Notes: a model not told the origin generated them from the letters alone. Positions 7,523-15,889 are shown, counted from the first letter of the stretch. The stretch is DNA of 46,041 nt from a bacterium (GCA_018829565.1 JAHJTW010000170.1:1-46041), one strand, 5' to 3'. Translations and numbers: made by a program.

Positions 7523-7891
7523 TCATTTCAAATCACCGATACCGAGGCCGGAGCAGCGATCGTCGTCATCCCTCTTGATCTCCGCCTCCGCACCACCCAT
7601 GGCCTTTTCCTCGACCTCGGTGACTGGCGCCTCGGTGAACAGGTAGGTGCGCAGTTCCTTGTCCCACGCCGGGACATGCCGTCTCAACCACTCCAGGGCC
7701 ATGCAGGCGTGTTCGATCTCCTCGTCGCGGTTATGGATCAGGATCTGTTTCAGATCACCGTCGGTACACAGCACCTGGCGCTGGTGATACCAATCCACGG
7801 CCTCAATCTCCTCCTGCAGGCTCTTCAAGGCCCGGTGCATGTCGCGCACATCCTCGGGCAACGCTTCCCAGTTTTCGTGATATTCGCTCAT
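7523..7891 (-). CDS. encapsulated ferritin (EncFtn) cargo
   Basis: A 122-residue ferroxidase that oxidises Fe(II) and is packaged in the encapsulin cage. The two-helix EncFtn core runs about residues 11-88: LPEDVRDMHRALKSLQEEIE, AVDWYHQRQ, LIHNRDEEIEHACMALEWLR. By spacing, the metal ligands correspond to Glu28, Glu58 and His61 (numbering by analogy with the R. rubrum protein). A flexible acidic linker (about 90-113) leads to the C-terminal tail SGLGIGDLK. This fits the short hydrophobic encapsulation peptide (consensus like LxVGSLR/LGIGSLK). Like other EncFtn proteins it should form an annular decamer only when packed. GGGAGG precedes the ATG, and the start overlaps the preceding LigD-domain stop by four bases. 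Confidence 0.95.
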   Translation of the reverse strand: MSEYHENWEALPEDVRDMHRALKSLQEEIEAVDWYHQRQVLCTDGDLKQILIHNRDEEIEHACMALEWLRRHVPAWDKELRTYLFTEAPVTEVEEKAMGGAEAEIKRDDDDRCSGLGIGDLK

Positions 7892-8451
7892 CCGGCATCC
7901 TCCCGTAAGCCGCCCGCATGGCGAGCCGCTATTGCTTTGCTGTCCCCTTCGTCCCGGGTCCTGATGAGCAACCAGCGCTCTTCATTGTCGCTGACCTCGG
8001 TGCGCTGCAGGGCATAGCACCCGTGCAGCTTCTTGCCCTTCAGGCGCACCACCAAGTACCCCTCGTCCAGGGCCGAGGTGGCCGGGACGGACTGGTTCCC
8101 TGCGGTGGTGATGTTTTCGAAGGCTCCGATATCCCAGGTCTTCACCTTGCCGGCCCCGTATTCCCCCTCGGGGATCTCTCCCTCGAAATCAACGTACTCC
8201 AGCGGGTGGTCCTCCATGCGCAGGGCCAGCCGGCGATCGCCGGATTCGGAAGCCGGACCGCGAGGAACGACCCAGGAGGCCAGCACATCGCCGATCTCCA
8301 GACGGAAGTCGAAGTGGTGTCGTCTGGCGTCGTGCTCCTGGACCACGAATCGGGGATTCCCCTTGCGGCCGGATCCCCTGGGCCCGGGCTTTGGTTCGGG
8401 TGTGCGGTCGAAATCGCGCCGAGCGACATATTGGTCAAGTCGGCCTGACAT
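7888..8451 (-). CDS. stand-alone LigD 3'-phosphoesterase domain protein
   Basis: A 187-residue protein comprising just the N-terminal phosphoesterase (PE) domain of the NHEJ ligase LigD, without ligase or polymerase parts. The active-site stretch FVVQEHDARRHHFDFRLE (about 35-52) and MEDHPLEY (about 79-86) contain His40, Asp48 and His82, equivalent in spacing to the Mn-binding His42, Asp50 and His84 of Pseudomonas LigD. The family trims 3' ribonucleotides and phosphates from DNA ends. Single-domain PE proteins occur in some bacteria and archaea. The ATG at 8451 has GGGAGG about 11 bases upstream; a GTG four codons earlier overlaps that site. It shares four bases with the EncFtn start, so these two genes are translationally coupled. 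No Ku gene is in the window. Confidence 0.9.
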   Translation of the reverse strand: MSGRLDQYVARRDFDRTPEPKPGPRGSGRKGNPRFVVQEHDARRHHFDFRLEIGDVLASWVVPRGPASESGDRRLALRMEDHPLEYVDFEGEIPEGEYGAGKVKTWDIGAFENITTAGNQSVPATSALDEGYLVVRLKGKKLHGCYALQRTEVSDNEERWLLIRTRDEGDSKAIAARHAGGLREDAG

Positions 8452-8478
8452 ACCGTGTTTCACCTCCCACGGCGATGC

Positions 8479-8507
8479 TCCGGCCGGGCCTGGTGCGCCC
8501 GGCCGGA
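8479..8507 (-). terminator. strong stem-loop after the OB-fold gene
   Basis: An 11-bp perfect GC-rich stem (8479-8489 with 8497-8507) closes a seven-base loop. It sits 14 bases past the stop of the OB-fold gene and just before the LigD-domain gene. No T tract follows on the minus strand, so it could be a factor-dependent or partial terminator, or an mRNA stability structure separating two transcripts. Confidence 0.55.
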
Positions 8508-8520
8508 AGGAGTGCCGCGA

Positions 8521-9177
8521 CTACGATCCGGAAGCTCCGGTCAGGATGACGATCATTTCGGCCATCAGTTCGCGACCGGAAAAAAAGTCCTTCGTCAGGT
8601 AGCCGGAAACACGCACCTGATCACCAGGGTCGATCTGGCTATATCCGAATTCGTCCAGCGGATTGTAGCCCAGGCGGCTGGTGTCGACGGTGAGGGCGAG
8701 ATTCCCCTTGTTGAGAGTGAAGGTCCGCTCCGCCTGGTCCACGTTGCTCACGGTTCCGCGCAAATTCACCGCCGAGGTCACCACCTTGGTGGCAGGAATA
8801 TTCCAGAATGCCGACGCGTCGCCCTCCTCGTCCGCGCTGTTGGCATAGAAGCATGTGTTGAGGCTCTCCACGTAGACGCTGCCCGCCTCGATGGTGGTGT
8901 TTTCATAGAATGCGGAGTCGACACGCCCGTGAACCGTTACACGGTCACCATCGAGAAGGCCTTTGGCGTCGCCGTACTGGTCCCAGTCATCCATCTCGAC
9001 CAGGATCGTCCCTTCGCCATAGTCCAGATAAAAAGAATCATCACCGGGGGACACGATGGTGCCGCTGATGCTTACCCAGGTCTCGTCAGGTTGAAGGTAG
9101 GGATGAGTTCCACCGGCAACGGAAGCAGCCGAGAGGAAGACACTGATGGCGATCGCCATCATGGTTCGGGCGAACAT
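8521..9177 (-). CDS. exported OB-fold (BOF/YgiW-like) protein, two repeats
   Basis: A 218-residue predicted periplasmic protein. The signal peptide is MFARTMMAIAISVFLSAASV, cleaved after AGG or nearby. Two OB-fold-like halves follow: one around VSISGTIVSPGDDSFYLDYG to RVTVHGRVDS (about 34-90), one around VNLRGTVSNVDQAERTFTLN to DQVRVSGYLTKDFF (about 134-200). Both have the hydrophobic-strand/GDxVxVxG pattern of bacterial OB folds. An unpaired Cys lies in LNTCFYANS. AAAGGAG precedes the ATG at 9177. Members of this group include YgiW/YdeI, associated with stress and heavy-metal tolerance. The double-domain arrangement is unusual, and the exact family is a judgement. Confidence 0.7.
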   Translation of the reverse strand: MFARTMMAIAISVFLSAASVAGGTHPYLQPDETWVSISGTIVSPGDDSFYLDYGEGTILVEMDDWDQYGDAKGLLDGDRVTVHGRVDSAFYENTTIEAGSVYVESLNTCFYANSADEEGDASAFWNIPATKVVTSAVNLRGTVSNVDQAERTFTLNKGNLALTVDTSRLGYNPLDEFGYSQIDPGDQVRVSGYLTKDFFSGRELMAEMIVILTGASGS

Positions 9178-9228
9178 GAAAACCACTCCTTTCGGGTTTC
9201 GGGTGGCACTGTGGCAGTTTATCTGCCT

Positions 9229-9249
9229 TGTTAGCTTTACATGCTAACA
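9229..9249. promoter_or_regulatory. inverted repeat, candidate operator
   Basis: TGTTAGC, seven bases (TTTACAT), GCTAACA: a perfect 7-bp inverted repeat centred about 62 bases upstream of the OB-fold gene ATG. Its position suits a repressor or activator site for that gene. It could alternatively be an unrelated dyad. Confidence 0.35.
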
Positions 9250-9911
9250 CAGCTTTGCACGCCCCGCAACCCCGCAGGATTTCACCTCGTTCGATTCATG
9301 ACCTGTCTCGTGTTTGGATACGACGCCCGGCATCAGGTTGCGGTTGGTCTGGCCAACACCAGGATGCTGTCACCCCACTGGTGTTTGCCCACCCGGGGAC
9401 GACCCGGCGCGGCGGAACCGCCGTGTGGGAGGCCCGACAGACCCCTTGTTGATGGCTCCTTGAAATCGCAGTGCGCTAATCCGGATACTACCTGCAGCGC
9501 GGCTGGTGGGGTGCTGCGCACCGCCAACCTGTGGCCGCGCCCGTGTTCTCGCACTAGTGTGGGAATGATGGATATGATGGGGACGATGGGAACGACGGGC
9601 ATGGCGGCGATGGCCCGCAGCCGTCCGCCCTTTCTGGGAGCGTACACGGCCATGAATCCCCAGCACCCCCGGCGGCGCACCCGCCGACTCGTTGGCGCTG
9701 CGGGCATCGGCACTGGTCACCTTGACACCTGCCATCCGTGGCGCCCACCCTGGCACTGGCCTTTGGCATCGCCAAGGGCTTCGGCCTGGAGGCAGCGTTG
9801 GAGGGCGCCCTGCGTCGGCACCTGGCAAGCCAGCAGGAGGTGCCCGACCGGGTGATCCAGTACTCCGGACCAATCGCAAGGCAAACAGGTCCCAGCCCGA
9901 GGAGAATAATC
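9250..9911. other. gene-poor stretch of about 660 bases
   Basis: No convincing gene. Several short frames are open on both strands because of high GC, none with a domain, good ribosome site or leader. The plus strand at 9567-9615 repeats ATG/GGG-like triplets (MMDMMGTMGTTGMAAM if read), which looks like low-complexity sequence. The aconitase frame stays open to 9738, but the sequence before 9912 does not resemble that family. Confidence 0.5.
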
Positions 9912-11852
9912 ATGGCTGGCTCAGTCACCCTGAAGATCATCGAGCAACATCTGGTCGAGGGAAAACCCGAGCCTGGTGAGGGAATCGCCCTGAGAATCGA
10001 CCAGACCTTGACCCAGGACGCCACCGGTACCCTGGTGATGCTGGCCTTCGAGGCGATGGGCATTCCACGGGTTCGCACCCAACTGTCGGCCCAGTACGTG
10101 GACCACAACCTTCTCCAGGCCGACTTCCGCAACGCCGATGACCACACGTTCCTGCGGGCGGCCTGTCGCCGGTTCGGGGTGTGGTACAGCCGTCCGGGCA
10201 ACGGGGTCAGCCATCCGGTGCACATGGAGCGCTTCGGTCTGCCCGGACGCACGCTGCTGGGCTCGGACAGCCACACTCCGGCCGCAGGAGCGCTGGGAAT
10301 GCTCGCCCTCGGGGCAGGCGGACTGGAGGTGGCCCGGGCCATGGCCGGCCATCCCTACCACCTGAACATGCCGGAGGTGTGGGGCGTGAAGCTGACCGGT
10401 TCGCTGCCGCCCTGGGTGAGTGCCAAGGACGTCATCCTGGAGATGCTGAGGCGCCACGACGTTCACGGGGGCTTCGGCCGGGTCATCGAGTACCATGGAC
10501 CGGGTCTGACCTCCCTGTCGGCGATGGACCGCCACGTGATCGCCAACATGGGCACTGAACTGGGCGCCACCAGCACCGTGTTCCCCTCGGACGCGGCCGT
10601 CAGCGAATTCCTGCGCACTCAGGGCCGGGGCGGTGATTTCGAGCCCTTGTCCCCTGACCCGGGCGCCGGTTACGACCACGACGAGATCATCGATCTGAGC
10701 AGCCTCGAACCGCTGATTGCCCTGCCCGGCAGCCCGGGCAATGTGGTACCGGTGCGGGAGGTCGCCGGCCGCCCCGTGAGTCAGGCCTACGTGGGCTCGT
10801 CCGCCAACCCCGGTCTGCGTGATTTCGCCGTGTCCGCCCTGATGGTCGACCAGAGGAAAGCCGCCCCGGGCGTCTCCTTTGATATCAATCCCACGTCCAG
10901 GCAGATCCTGACCAACCTGACCGAGCTGGGTCTGCTGTCAAAACTGATCCGCGCCGGCGCGCGCATCCACCAGGCGGGCTGCAACGGGTGCATCGGCATG
11001 GGACAAGCGCCGGCCACCCACACGATCAGCCTGCGGACGGTGCCTCGGAACTTCCCCGGCCGATCGGGATCGCGGGACGACCAGGTGTATCTGTGCAGTC
11101 CCGAGACCGCGACGGCGGCGGCTCTGACCGGAGTGATCACCGATCCGCGCGATCTGGACATGCCCTATCCCGATTTCCGGGAGCCGGAGCGGGTGTGCAT
11201 CGTGGCCGACGATCTCGAGGAGCCCCCCGGCCCCAACGAGCACATCGAGTTGGTCAAGGGTCCGAACATCGCGCCGATGCCCGAACTGTCGCCGCTGCCT
11301 GATCAGATGACGCTGCCGGTGCTCCTTAAGATGAAGGACGGCGTCTCGACGGACGAAATCATGCCCGCCGGAGCCCGCGTGCTGCCGTTCCGCAGCAACA
11401 TTCCGCGCATCGCAGATTTTGTCTTCGACCAGATCGAGGAGGGATTCGCCGACCGGGCCCGCAAGCGGGGTGATTTCTGCGTGGTGGCCGGGAGGAACTA
11501 CGGGCAGGGTTCGAGCCGCGAGCATGCCGCCCTGGCGCCCCGCTTTCTGGGTCTGCGCGCGGTGATCGCGGTGGGATTCGCCCGCATTCACTACCAGAAC
11601 CTGATCAACTACGGTGTGCTCCCCCTGGTGCCGGCCGATCCGTCGGACATCCACCATCTGGCGGTCGACGACGAGGTGCGGATGTCGGGTTTGCACGAGG
11701 CCCTGAAGACCGGGGAGGTGCGCCTGGAGATCGCGGGCCGGGACCGCGAGATCATCTGCCGGCTGGACCTGGCCCCGCTCGAACGTGAAGCGCTTGCGGC
11801 AGGCAGCGCGGTCAACGCGATCCGCGAACGGGAAAGGGACAGCAGGAGCTGA
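9912..11852 (+). CDS. aconitate hydratase (aconitase), short bacterial type
   Basis: A 646-residue aconitase of the citric acid cycle (citrate to isocitrate). It opens with TLKIIEQHLVEGKPEPGEGI and RIDQTLTQDATGTLVMLAFE, as in the TIGR01342-type shorter aconitases. The substrate and cluster region includes LPGRTLLGSDSHTPAAGALG, the CxxC motif HQAGCNGCIGMG (Cys357, Cys360) and YLCSPETATA (Cys395). The swivel domain follows, with STDEIMPAGARVLPFR and YGQGSSREHAALAPRFLGLR. At the position of the usual first Fe-S cysteine (GSCTNS in most aconitases) it has VGSSANPG, Ser297 in place of Cys. The cluster may use another ligand. The ATG at 9912 has GAGGAG upstream. Confidence 0.92.
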   Translation: MAGSVTLKIIEQHLVEGKPEPGEGIALRIDQTLTQDATGTLVMLAFEAMGIPRVRTQLSAQYVDHNLLQADFRNADDHTFLRAACRRFGVWYSRPGNGVSHPVHMERFGLPGRTLLGSDSHTPAAGALGMLALGAGGLEVARAMAGHPYHLNMPEVWGVKLTGSLPPWVSAKDVILEMLRRHDVHGGFGRVIEYHGPGLTSLSAMDRHVIANMGTELGATSTVFPSDAAVSEFLRTQGRGGDFEPLSPDPGAGYDHDEIIDLSSLEPLIALPGSPGNVVPVREVAGRPVSQAYVGSSANPGLRDFAVSALMVDQRKAAPGVSFDINPTSRQILTNLTELGLLSKLIRAGARIHQAGCNGCIGMGQAPATHTISLRTVPRNFPGRSGSRDDQVYLCSPETATAAALTGVITDPRDLDMPYPDFREPERVCIVADDLEEPPGPNEHIELVKGPNIAPMPELSPLPDQMTLPVLLKMKDGVSTDEIMPAGARVLPFRSNIPRIADFVFDQIEEGFADRARKRGDFCVVAGRNYGQGSSREHAALAPRFLGLRAVIAVGFARIHYQNLINYGVLPLVPADPSDIHHLAVDDEVRMSGLHEALKTGEVRLEIAGRDREIICRLDLAPLEREALAAGSAVNAIRERERDSRS

Positions 11853-11988
11853 GAATTCGCGACGTGTACTTCCTGGCCGGCCTGCTGGTGCATTTGGAAT
11901 AGAAGAACATCCGGAAAGTCGGACCTCTCATGCCCGATCCATCGCGCTCGAAATCCCCGGAGATCTTTTCAGCCTACCTTCAGGGAAG

Positions 11989-13770
11989 TCAAACCACGAG
12001 AGGCCACATCATGGGAATCAGGAACGATCCAGCCGCCCACAGCAGCAGGTTCAGCCCGATTCCCACCTTGAAAAAATCGGTAAAACGGTACTGGCCCGGC
12101 TCGTAGATCATGGTGTTGGTCTGATAGCCGATGGGGGTGATGAAACTCAACGAAGCTCCATAGGTCACGGCGATCAGGAAGGTGCGGGGATCCACCGACA
12201 TCGAACGGGCCATCTCGATGACAATGGGGCCCAACATGACCGCCGAAGCCTGGTTGTTCATAATCGCGGTCAACCCCATGCTCAGCAGCAGGATACCGCT
12301 GAGCACGGCCTGGGGGCCCCAGGTGCCGAGCGCTTCGGTGACTGCCCCGGCTATCAGGCGGGCCGCGCCGGTCTTGTCCATGGCCAGGCCCAGGGGAATC
12401 ATCCCTGCCAGCAGAATGATGACCTCCCAATGAACCGATTTCAGGCCCTCCTCCATTTTCAGGCAGCCGGACAAAACCATGACGATGACGCCGACCAGGG
12501 CGCTGACGGTGATCGGAGCCCAATCCAGCGCCGCAGCCAGGACGACGCCGCCCATAACAGCCAGGGCCACCGGCATTCTTGAATGCCGATACCTCGTGCG
12601 CGGGACGCGACTCACCGGCACGATGGCCGGATCCATCTGCAGGTCCTCGACCTGATCGCTGTCCACGGCGAGCAGCAGGCAATCGCCGGCCCTCAATCTC
12701 AAATCCCGAAATCCTTTGTGGTACATGGACTCTCTATGCCGAATCGCCAACAGGAAGGCCCCGAAGCGTTCCGGGAATTCGATGTAACGGACCTTCTGCC
12801 GCACCAGGGGCGAATCCGGAGCCACCACCACCTCGAGCAGGATATGGTCAGTTTCCTCCAGATCGGTTTCCGAATAACCGGGATTGCCGGACAGCTCCAA
12901 TCCCCGTCGTTTCATGACCTGATCGACACGTTCGACGCTGCCGAGGATGCGCAGGACGTCTCCCGCATGTGGCTCCATGTCGGTGATCCTGCCCTTGAGC
13001 TCCCGACCGTCGCGGAAGACGCTCACCACTTCCACTTCCCTGCCGTTCAGGTCCCCATCCTCGCCAAGAGGGCGCCCCACGAGCGGGCTGTTCTCCTTGA
13101 TCCTGAAATCGGCGATATAGCGTTTCAAGTCGTAGCCGCGCATCGGCTCGCTGCTGCGGCGGGCCGGCACCAACCTGCGCCCCACCGTGAGCAGGAAAAC
13201 TAGGCCGATCCCCATGAACACCAGACCCACCGGAGTCAACTCGAACATGCTGATGGGCTCCATTCCGTTCTCTTCTGCAATTTCCGAAACTAGGATGTTG
13301 GTGGAGGTGCCGATCAGGGTGCATACGCCCCCCAGCATGGAAGCGAAGGAGATGGGCATCAGCAGTTTGCTGGGGCTGGTTTCCATCCGGGTGGCGGCGG
13401 CCATCGCCACGGGAATGAACACGGCAATGGCCGCGGTGTTGTTGATCAGGGCGCTGGTTCCACCGACGATCAGCATCATCGTCAGCAACGCACGGACGGA
13501 GCGGTCCTTTCCGCTCCGGGACAGCAGCGACGCCGCTATATCCAGAGCACCTGTGCGGCGCACGCCCTCGCTGAGCATGAACATGGCGCCGATGGTGATG
13601 GTGGCGCGGCTCGAGAAGCCAGACAGGCCTTCCGGTACGGTCAGAACGCGCGTCAACATCAGCGTCGCCATGACCATGGCGGCCACCATCCCGACCGGTA
13701 TACGTTCGAGGATAAACAGCACCGTGGCGGCCGCGACCAGGACGAAGACAATCAACATTTCGGCTGGCAA
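11989..13770 (-). CDS. SLC13-type anion/dicarboxylate permease with two TrkA-C domains
   Basis: A 593-residue transporter of the divalent anion:Na+ symporter group (SLC13/ArsB-NhaD fold). The N-terminal membrane half (about 1-190) holds the first re-entrant signature GTSALINNTAAIAVFIPVA and TLIGTSTNILV. A cytoplasmic insert (about 205-390) carries two TrkA-C/RCK-C domains (ending GDVLRILGSVERVDQVMK and GDCLLLAVDSDQVEDL). The C-terminal half (about 405-593) holds the second NNQ motif SMGLTAIMNNQASAVMLGPI. Such insert-bearing proteins include sulfate and dicarboxylate carriers; the substrate is undetermined. A TTG start at 13770 has GGAAGGA close upstream; an ATG four codons later is the alternative. 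Its stop faces the aconitase stop across about 136 bases with no clear terminator. Confidence 0.88.
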   Translation of the reverse strand: MPAEMLIVFVLVAAATVLFILERIPVGMVAAMVMATLMLTRVLTVPEGLSGFSSRATITIGAMFMLSEGVRRTGALDIAASLLSRSGKDRSVRALLTMMLIVGGTSALINNTAAIAVFIPVAMAAATRMETSPSKLLMPISFASMLGGVCTLIGTSTNILVSEIAEENGMEPISMFELTPVGLVFMGIGLVFLLTVGRRLVPARRSSEPMRGYDLKRYIADFRIKENSPLVGRPLGEDGDLNGREVEVVSVFRDGRELKGRITDMEPHAGDVLRILGSVERVDQVMKRRGLELSGNPGYSETDLEETDHILLEVVVAPDSPLVRQKVRYIEFPERFGAFLLAIRHRESMYHKGFRDLRLRAGDCLLLAVDSDQVEDLQMDPAIVPVSRVPRTRYRHSRMPVALAVMGGVVLAAALDWAPITVSALVGVIVMVLSGCLKMEEGLKSVHWEVIILLAGMIPLGLAMDKTGAARLIAGAVTEALGTWGPQAVLSGILLLSMGLTAIMNNQASAVMLGPIVIEMARSMSVDPRTFLIAVTYGASLSFITPIGYQTNTMIYEPGQYRFTDFFKVGIGLNLLLWAAGSFLIPMMWPLVV

Positions 13771-14108
13771 GACGATCCTTCCGGTACAGGGATGTCGCCA
13801 AGAATGTCCGCTTGACTGGAGCCTGGCATCATATCAAATGGCGATTCAGGAATTCGTGTGGGCAGCATGGAAATAGTCATCCGAAATGTCCTCCATGGAA
13901 GACAAGGACCTCGATCGTCCTGATGGTCACCAGCGGCGGCGTTGCAAGCCTCACCGGGAAGATCCGGCGGCTGATCAAATGGGCAAGCGGCAATCGGAAC
14001 CGGGCGGGATTCAAGACGGCGACCCGGCTCCATGTGGGAGGTCTGGCTCGGTATCCAGGGGGGCAGGTGGTCCTGGCCGGCCCACCTCCTGCGGCGCGCG
14101 AGGCCTGG
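13771..14108. other. no gene seen
   Basis: About 340 bases between the permease start and the ChaB stop. Both strands have short open frames but none with a recognisable product or ribosome site. No inverted repeat stood out by eye. Confidence 0.5.
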
Positions 14109-14333
14109 CTATTTGCGTTTCCACTTGCCGTCAACTTTTTCATAAACATTTTTGACGGCCGCCCAGGCGACCTTGTGGGCCACCTCTTCCCGCGAATCGT
14201 CGCCGTATCTATCCTCCGGAGCCTTGTATTCATCCCAGGCGTTGTTGTAGGCCGCTCGGTAAATTTCCTGCCCGTGTTCCGGCAACGCCCCTCTCACCGA
14301 GTCCGGCAAATCCACCAGTTTGTCATAAGGCAT
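14109..14333 (-). CDS. ChaB family protein
   Basis: A 74-residue protein matching the ChaB family throughout. MPYDKLVDLPDSVRGALPEH is followed by GQEIYRAAYNNAWDEYKAPE, with DDSREEVAHKVAWAAVKNVY and a basic tail KKWKRK-like (DGKWKRK). ChaB was first described as a regulator of the ChaA cation/proton exchanger, but no chaA is in the window. The family is often found in stress-gene groups in environmental bacteria, consistent with the nearby PRC-barrel and encapsulin genes. Confidence 0.9.
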   Translation of the reverse strand: MPYDKLVDLPDSVRGALPEHGQEIYRAAYNNAWDEYKAPEDRYGDDSREEVAHKVAWAAVKNVYEKVDGKWKRK

Positions 14334-14354
14334 GTTATTCCTTCCGATCCACCT

Positions 14355-14651
14355 TCAGGGAGGTTTGGTCCCGGCGAGCTTCTGTGGTTTCTTGCCCGGA
14401 GGATCACGGGGCGGATCCTTGACTGGAGGCCGATCCTCCTCCGGCCATTCCCCCGGGGGCTCCTTGACCGGAGGCACCGGGCGCGGAGGCGGGGGTTTCT
14501 CGACGGGTTCCGGCTTGTCTGGCTTCCCCGGCGGCCTCCTGACGGGGGGCCCGGGTTCAGGAGGATGCTTTTTCACCAGAAACCCAGGGAGTCTCCGAAC
14601 CCCACGGCCGCCTGTTTCCCGCAGCCCGCCTGAAAACCCGATTGTATACAT
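14355..14651 (-). CDS. proline-rich small protein of unknown function
   Basis: A possible 98-residue protein starting MYTIGFSGGL. It becomes almost entirely Pro/Lys/Glu/Arg from about residue 25 on (PPEPGPPVRRPPGKPDKPEP and similar). AAGGAA lies ten bases upstream of the ATG at 14651, between the PRC-barrel gene and chaB on the same strand. The proline richness could reflect GC bias in a non-coding frame, so reality is uncertain; its operon position and ribosome site favour it. No signal peptide is obvious. Confidence 0.45.
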   Translation of the reverse strand: MYTIGFSGGLRETGGRGVRRLPGFLVKKHPPEPGPPVRRPPGKPDKPEPVEKPPPPRPVPPVKEPPGEWPEEDRPPVKDPPRDPPGKKPQKLAGTKPP

Positions 14652-14683
14652 CGCCAGGATTCCTTGATGGACATTCACGAGTC

Positions 14684-15424
14684 CTACACTTTCCAGTACT
14701 TTGCGTAGCGGTAATAGTCATACAACCGCTCTTCGTAATTGCGATCCACCGGGACCGAAGGATCGTATTCCGGGCTGTTCTTGACCTGATCCCGAGTCAT
14801 TTTCACCATGACCTTGGACTGGCCCCAATCCACGGATGCGGCCCAGGCTGGAGATACCAGGACCTTCTTGCCCGGCAACCAGTTCCGGGTGTCCACGATC
14901 AAATACCTGATGGTCCAGTCGTTGTCGTCGACGATGAAATCCTCAACATGGCCGATCTCATCATCCGTGGCCTGGATGTGGTAACCAGTGACCTCATCCA
15001 CGGAACGCAGATGATCATCGCCTGAATCAGGCTTTTCATTACCATCCCTATCGGCCCTGGCGCCGTAGGGAACGTCCAGAACACCCCAGGTATGGCCTCC
15101 GACCCAGTAGTAGGGCCAGCCATAGTATTGAAACAACCCGGTTTCCTGCTGCCTGCTGACCGGTTCATCGGTCTTGAGGTCCGGCGAATCCTCGATAGCC
15201 TGCTTGGTCAGGCGAACCGGCAAGCGATTGGAGTCCCAATCGGGCTTTTTCAGAGCAAGGGGCGAGATGAGTATCTTGCGCCCCGGCAACCATTTCCCCG
15301 TATCGGCCACCATGTGACGAATCGTCCAGAAACGGTCGTCGAAGAGAAAATCCTTGCAACGTCCAATCTCATCATCTTCCGCCTGAAGGACGTAGCCGCG
15401 AATTTCATTCAGGCTGCGTAGCAT
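14684..15424 (-). CDS. double PRC-barrel domain protein
   Basis: A 246-residue cytoplasmic protein made of two PRC-barrel domains. The first spans about residues 1-90 (MLRSLNEIRGYVLQAEDDEI, FDDRFWTIRHMVADTGKWLP, GRKILISPLAL). The second spans about 135-230 (LRSVDEVTGYHIQATDDEIG, VDDNDWTIRYLIVDTRNWLP, GKKVLVSPAW). A Tyr-rich linker (YYGWPYYWVGGHTWG) joins them and a Tyr-rich tail follows (ERLYDYYRYAKYW). PRC barrels bind RNA or proteins (RimM, photosynthetic reaction centre H). The soluble double form occurs in environmental stress clusters and its role is not known. AGGAGG sits ahead of the ATG at 15424, which I prefer to an ATG 35 codons upstream. Confidence 0.88.
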   Translation of the reverse strand: MLRSLNEIRGYVLQAEDDEIGRCKDFLFDDRFWTIRHMVADTGKWLPGRKILISPLALKKPDWDSNRLPVRLTKQAIEDSPDLKTDEPVSRQQETGLFQYYGWPYYWVGGHTWGVLDVPYGARADRDGNEKPDSGDDHLRSVDEVTGYHIQATDDEIGHVEDFIVDDNDWTIRYLIVDTRNWLPGKKVLVSPAWAASVDWGQSKVMVKMTRDQVKNSPEYDPSVPVDRNYEERLYDYYRYAKYWKV

Positions 15425-15529
15425 CTCGATATCCTCCTGTTCTTTTCCCCGACGCTGGGCGGGAAAACCATTGCCGACAACGCGCATCCCACACGCAATA
15501 TTCTGCAACAACAATATTTCGTACACCAA

Positions 15530-15558
15530 TTGTTAGTGTAAGACCGTTTGACTGTCAA
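15530..15558 (-). promoter_or_regulatory. sigma70-type promoter for the PRC-barrel gene
   Basis: On the minus strand TTGACA (15558-15553) and TAACAA (15535-15530) are separated by exactly 17 bases. They lie in an AT-richer patch about 106 bases upstream of the PRC-barrel ATG. The -35 is a perfect consensus match, so this is the best promoter visible in the window. It would leave a leader of about 100 bases. Confidence 0.6.
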
Positions 15559-15560
15559 CA

Positions 15561-15791
15561 ATGGGTGAGAAGAACGACGCCCTGGTCTGCCCGCCCGGGC
15601 CGGCAGGGGGAGCCATTCATCCAGAGCCGGTTCAACCGAACGAGCAAGAGAGCGTAATCATCTCCGCTGCCCTGACCCTGTTCGTGCTTCCCGTGCTGAT
15701 CATCATCTTCGCCGGGGAGGACCGCGCGGGTCTTCCATCCGTCGGATCGCCCGGGATGAAACTGCAGGTTCCGGGGTTTCCAACAGAATGA
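15561..15791 (+). CDS. doubtful single-pass membrane ORF
   Basis: A 76-codon frame with one clear hydrophobic segment (ESVIISAALTLFVLPVLIII) flanked by charged residues. There is no ribosome site before its ATG, which lies next to the -35 of the opposing promoter. It could be a real small membrane protein or a chance frame. Confidence 0.3.
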   Translation: MGEKNDALVCPPGPAGGAIHPEPVQPNEQESVIISAALTLFVLPVLIIIFAGEDRAGLPSVGSPGMKLQVPGFPTE

Positions 15792-15889
15792 TCCACGGTC
15801 GAGGAAGTCCGGGTCCTGTTGCGAGCCCGCCTCCTTTCGGGTTTCCAGGGTCTCAGCCCTCCCGGACCGAAGATGAGTGAGGCGGCTCC

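Noticed and set aside
8479-8507. Stem-loop as an IS or attachment-site end
   Set aside because: No transposase, target duplication or second copy is present; it fits a post-gene stem-loop better.
9333-9713. 126-codon minus-strand frame with a hydrophobic PVVPIVPIISIIP stretch
   Set aside because: The hydrophobic run is the complement of a low-complexity ATG/GGG-rich plus-strand string; no ribosome site, no family.
9738-9911. N-terminal extension of aconitase by 58 codons
   Set aside because: A strong GAGGAG site precedes the ATG at 9912, and family similarity starts there.
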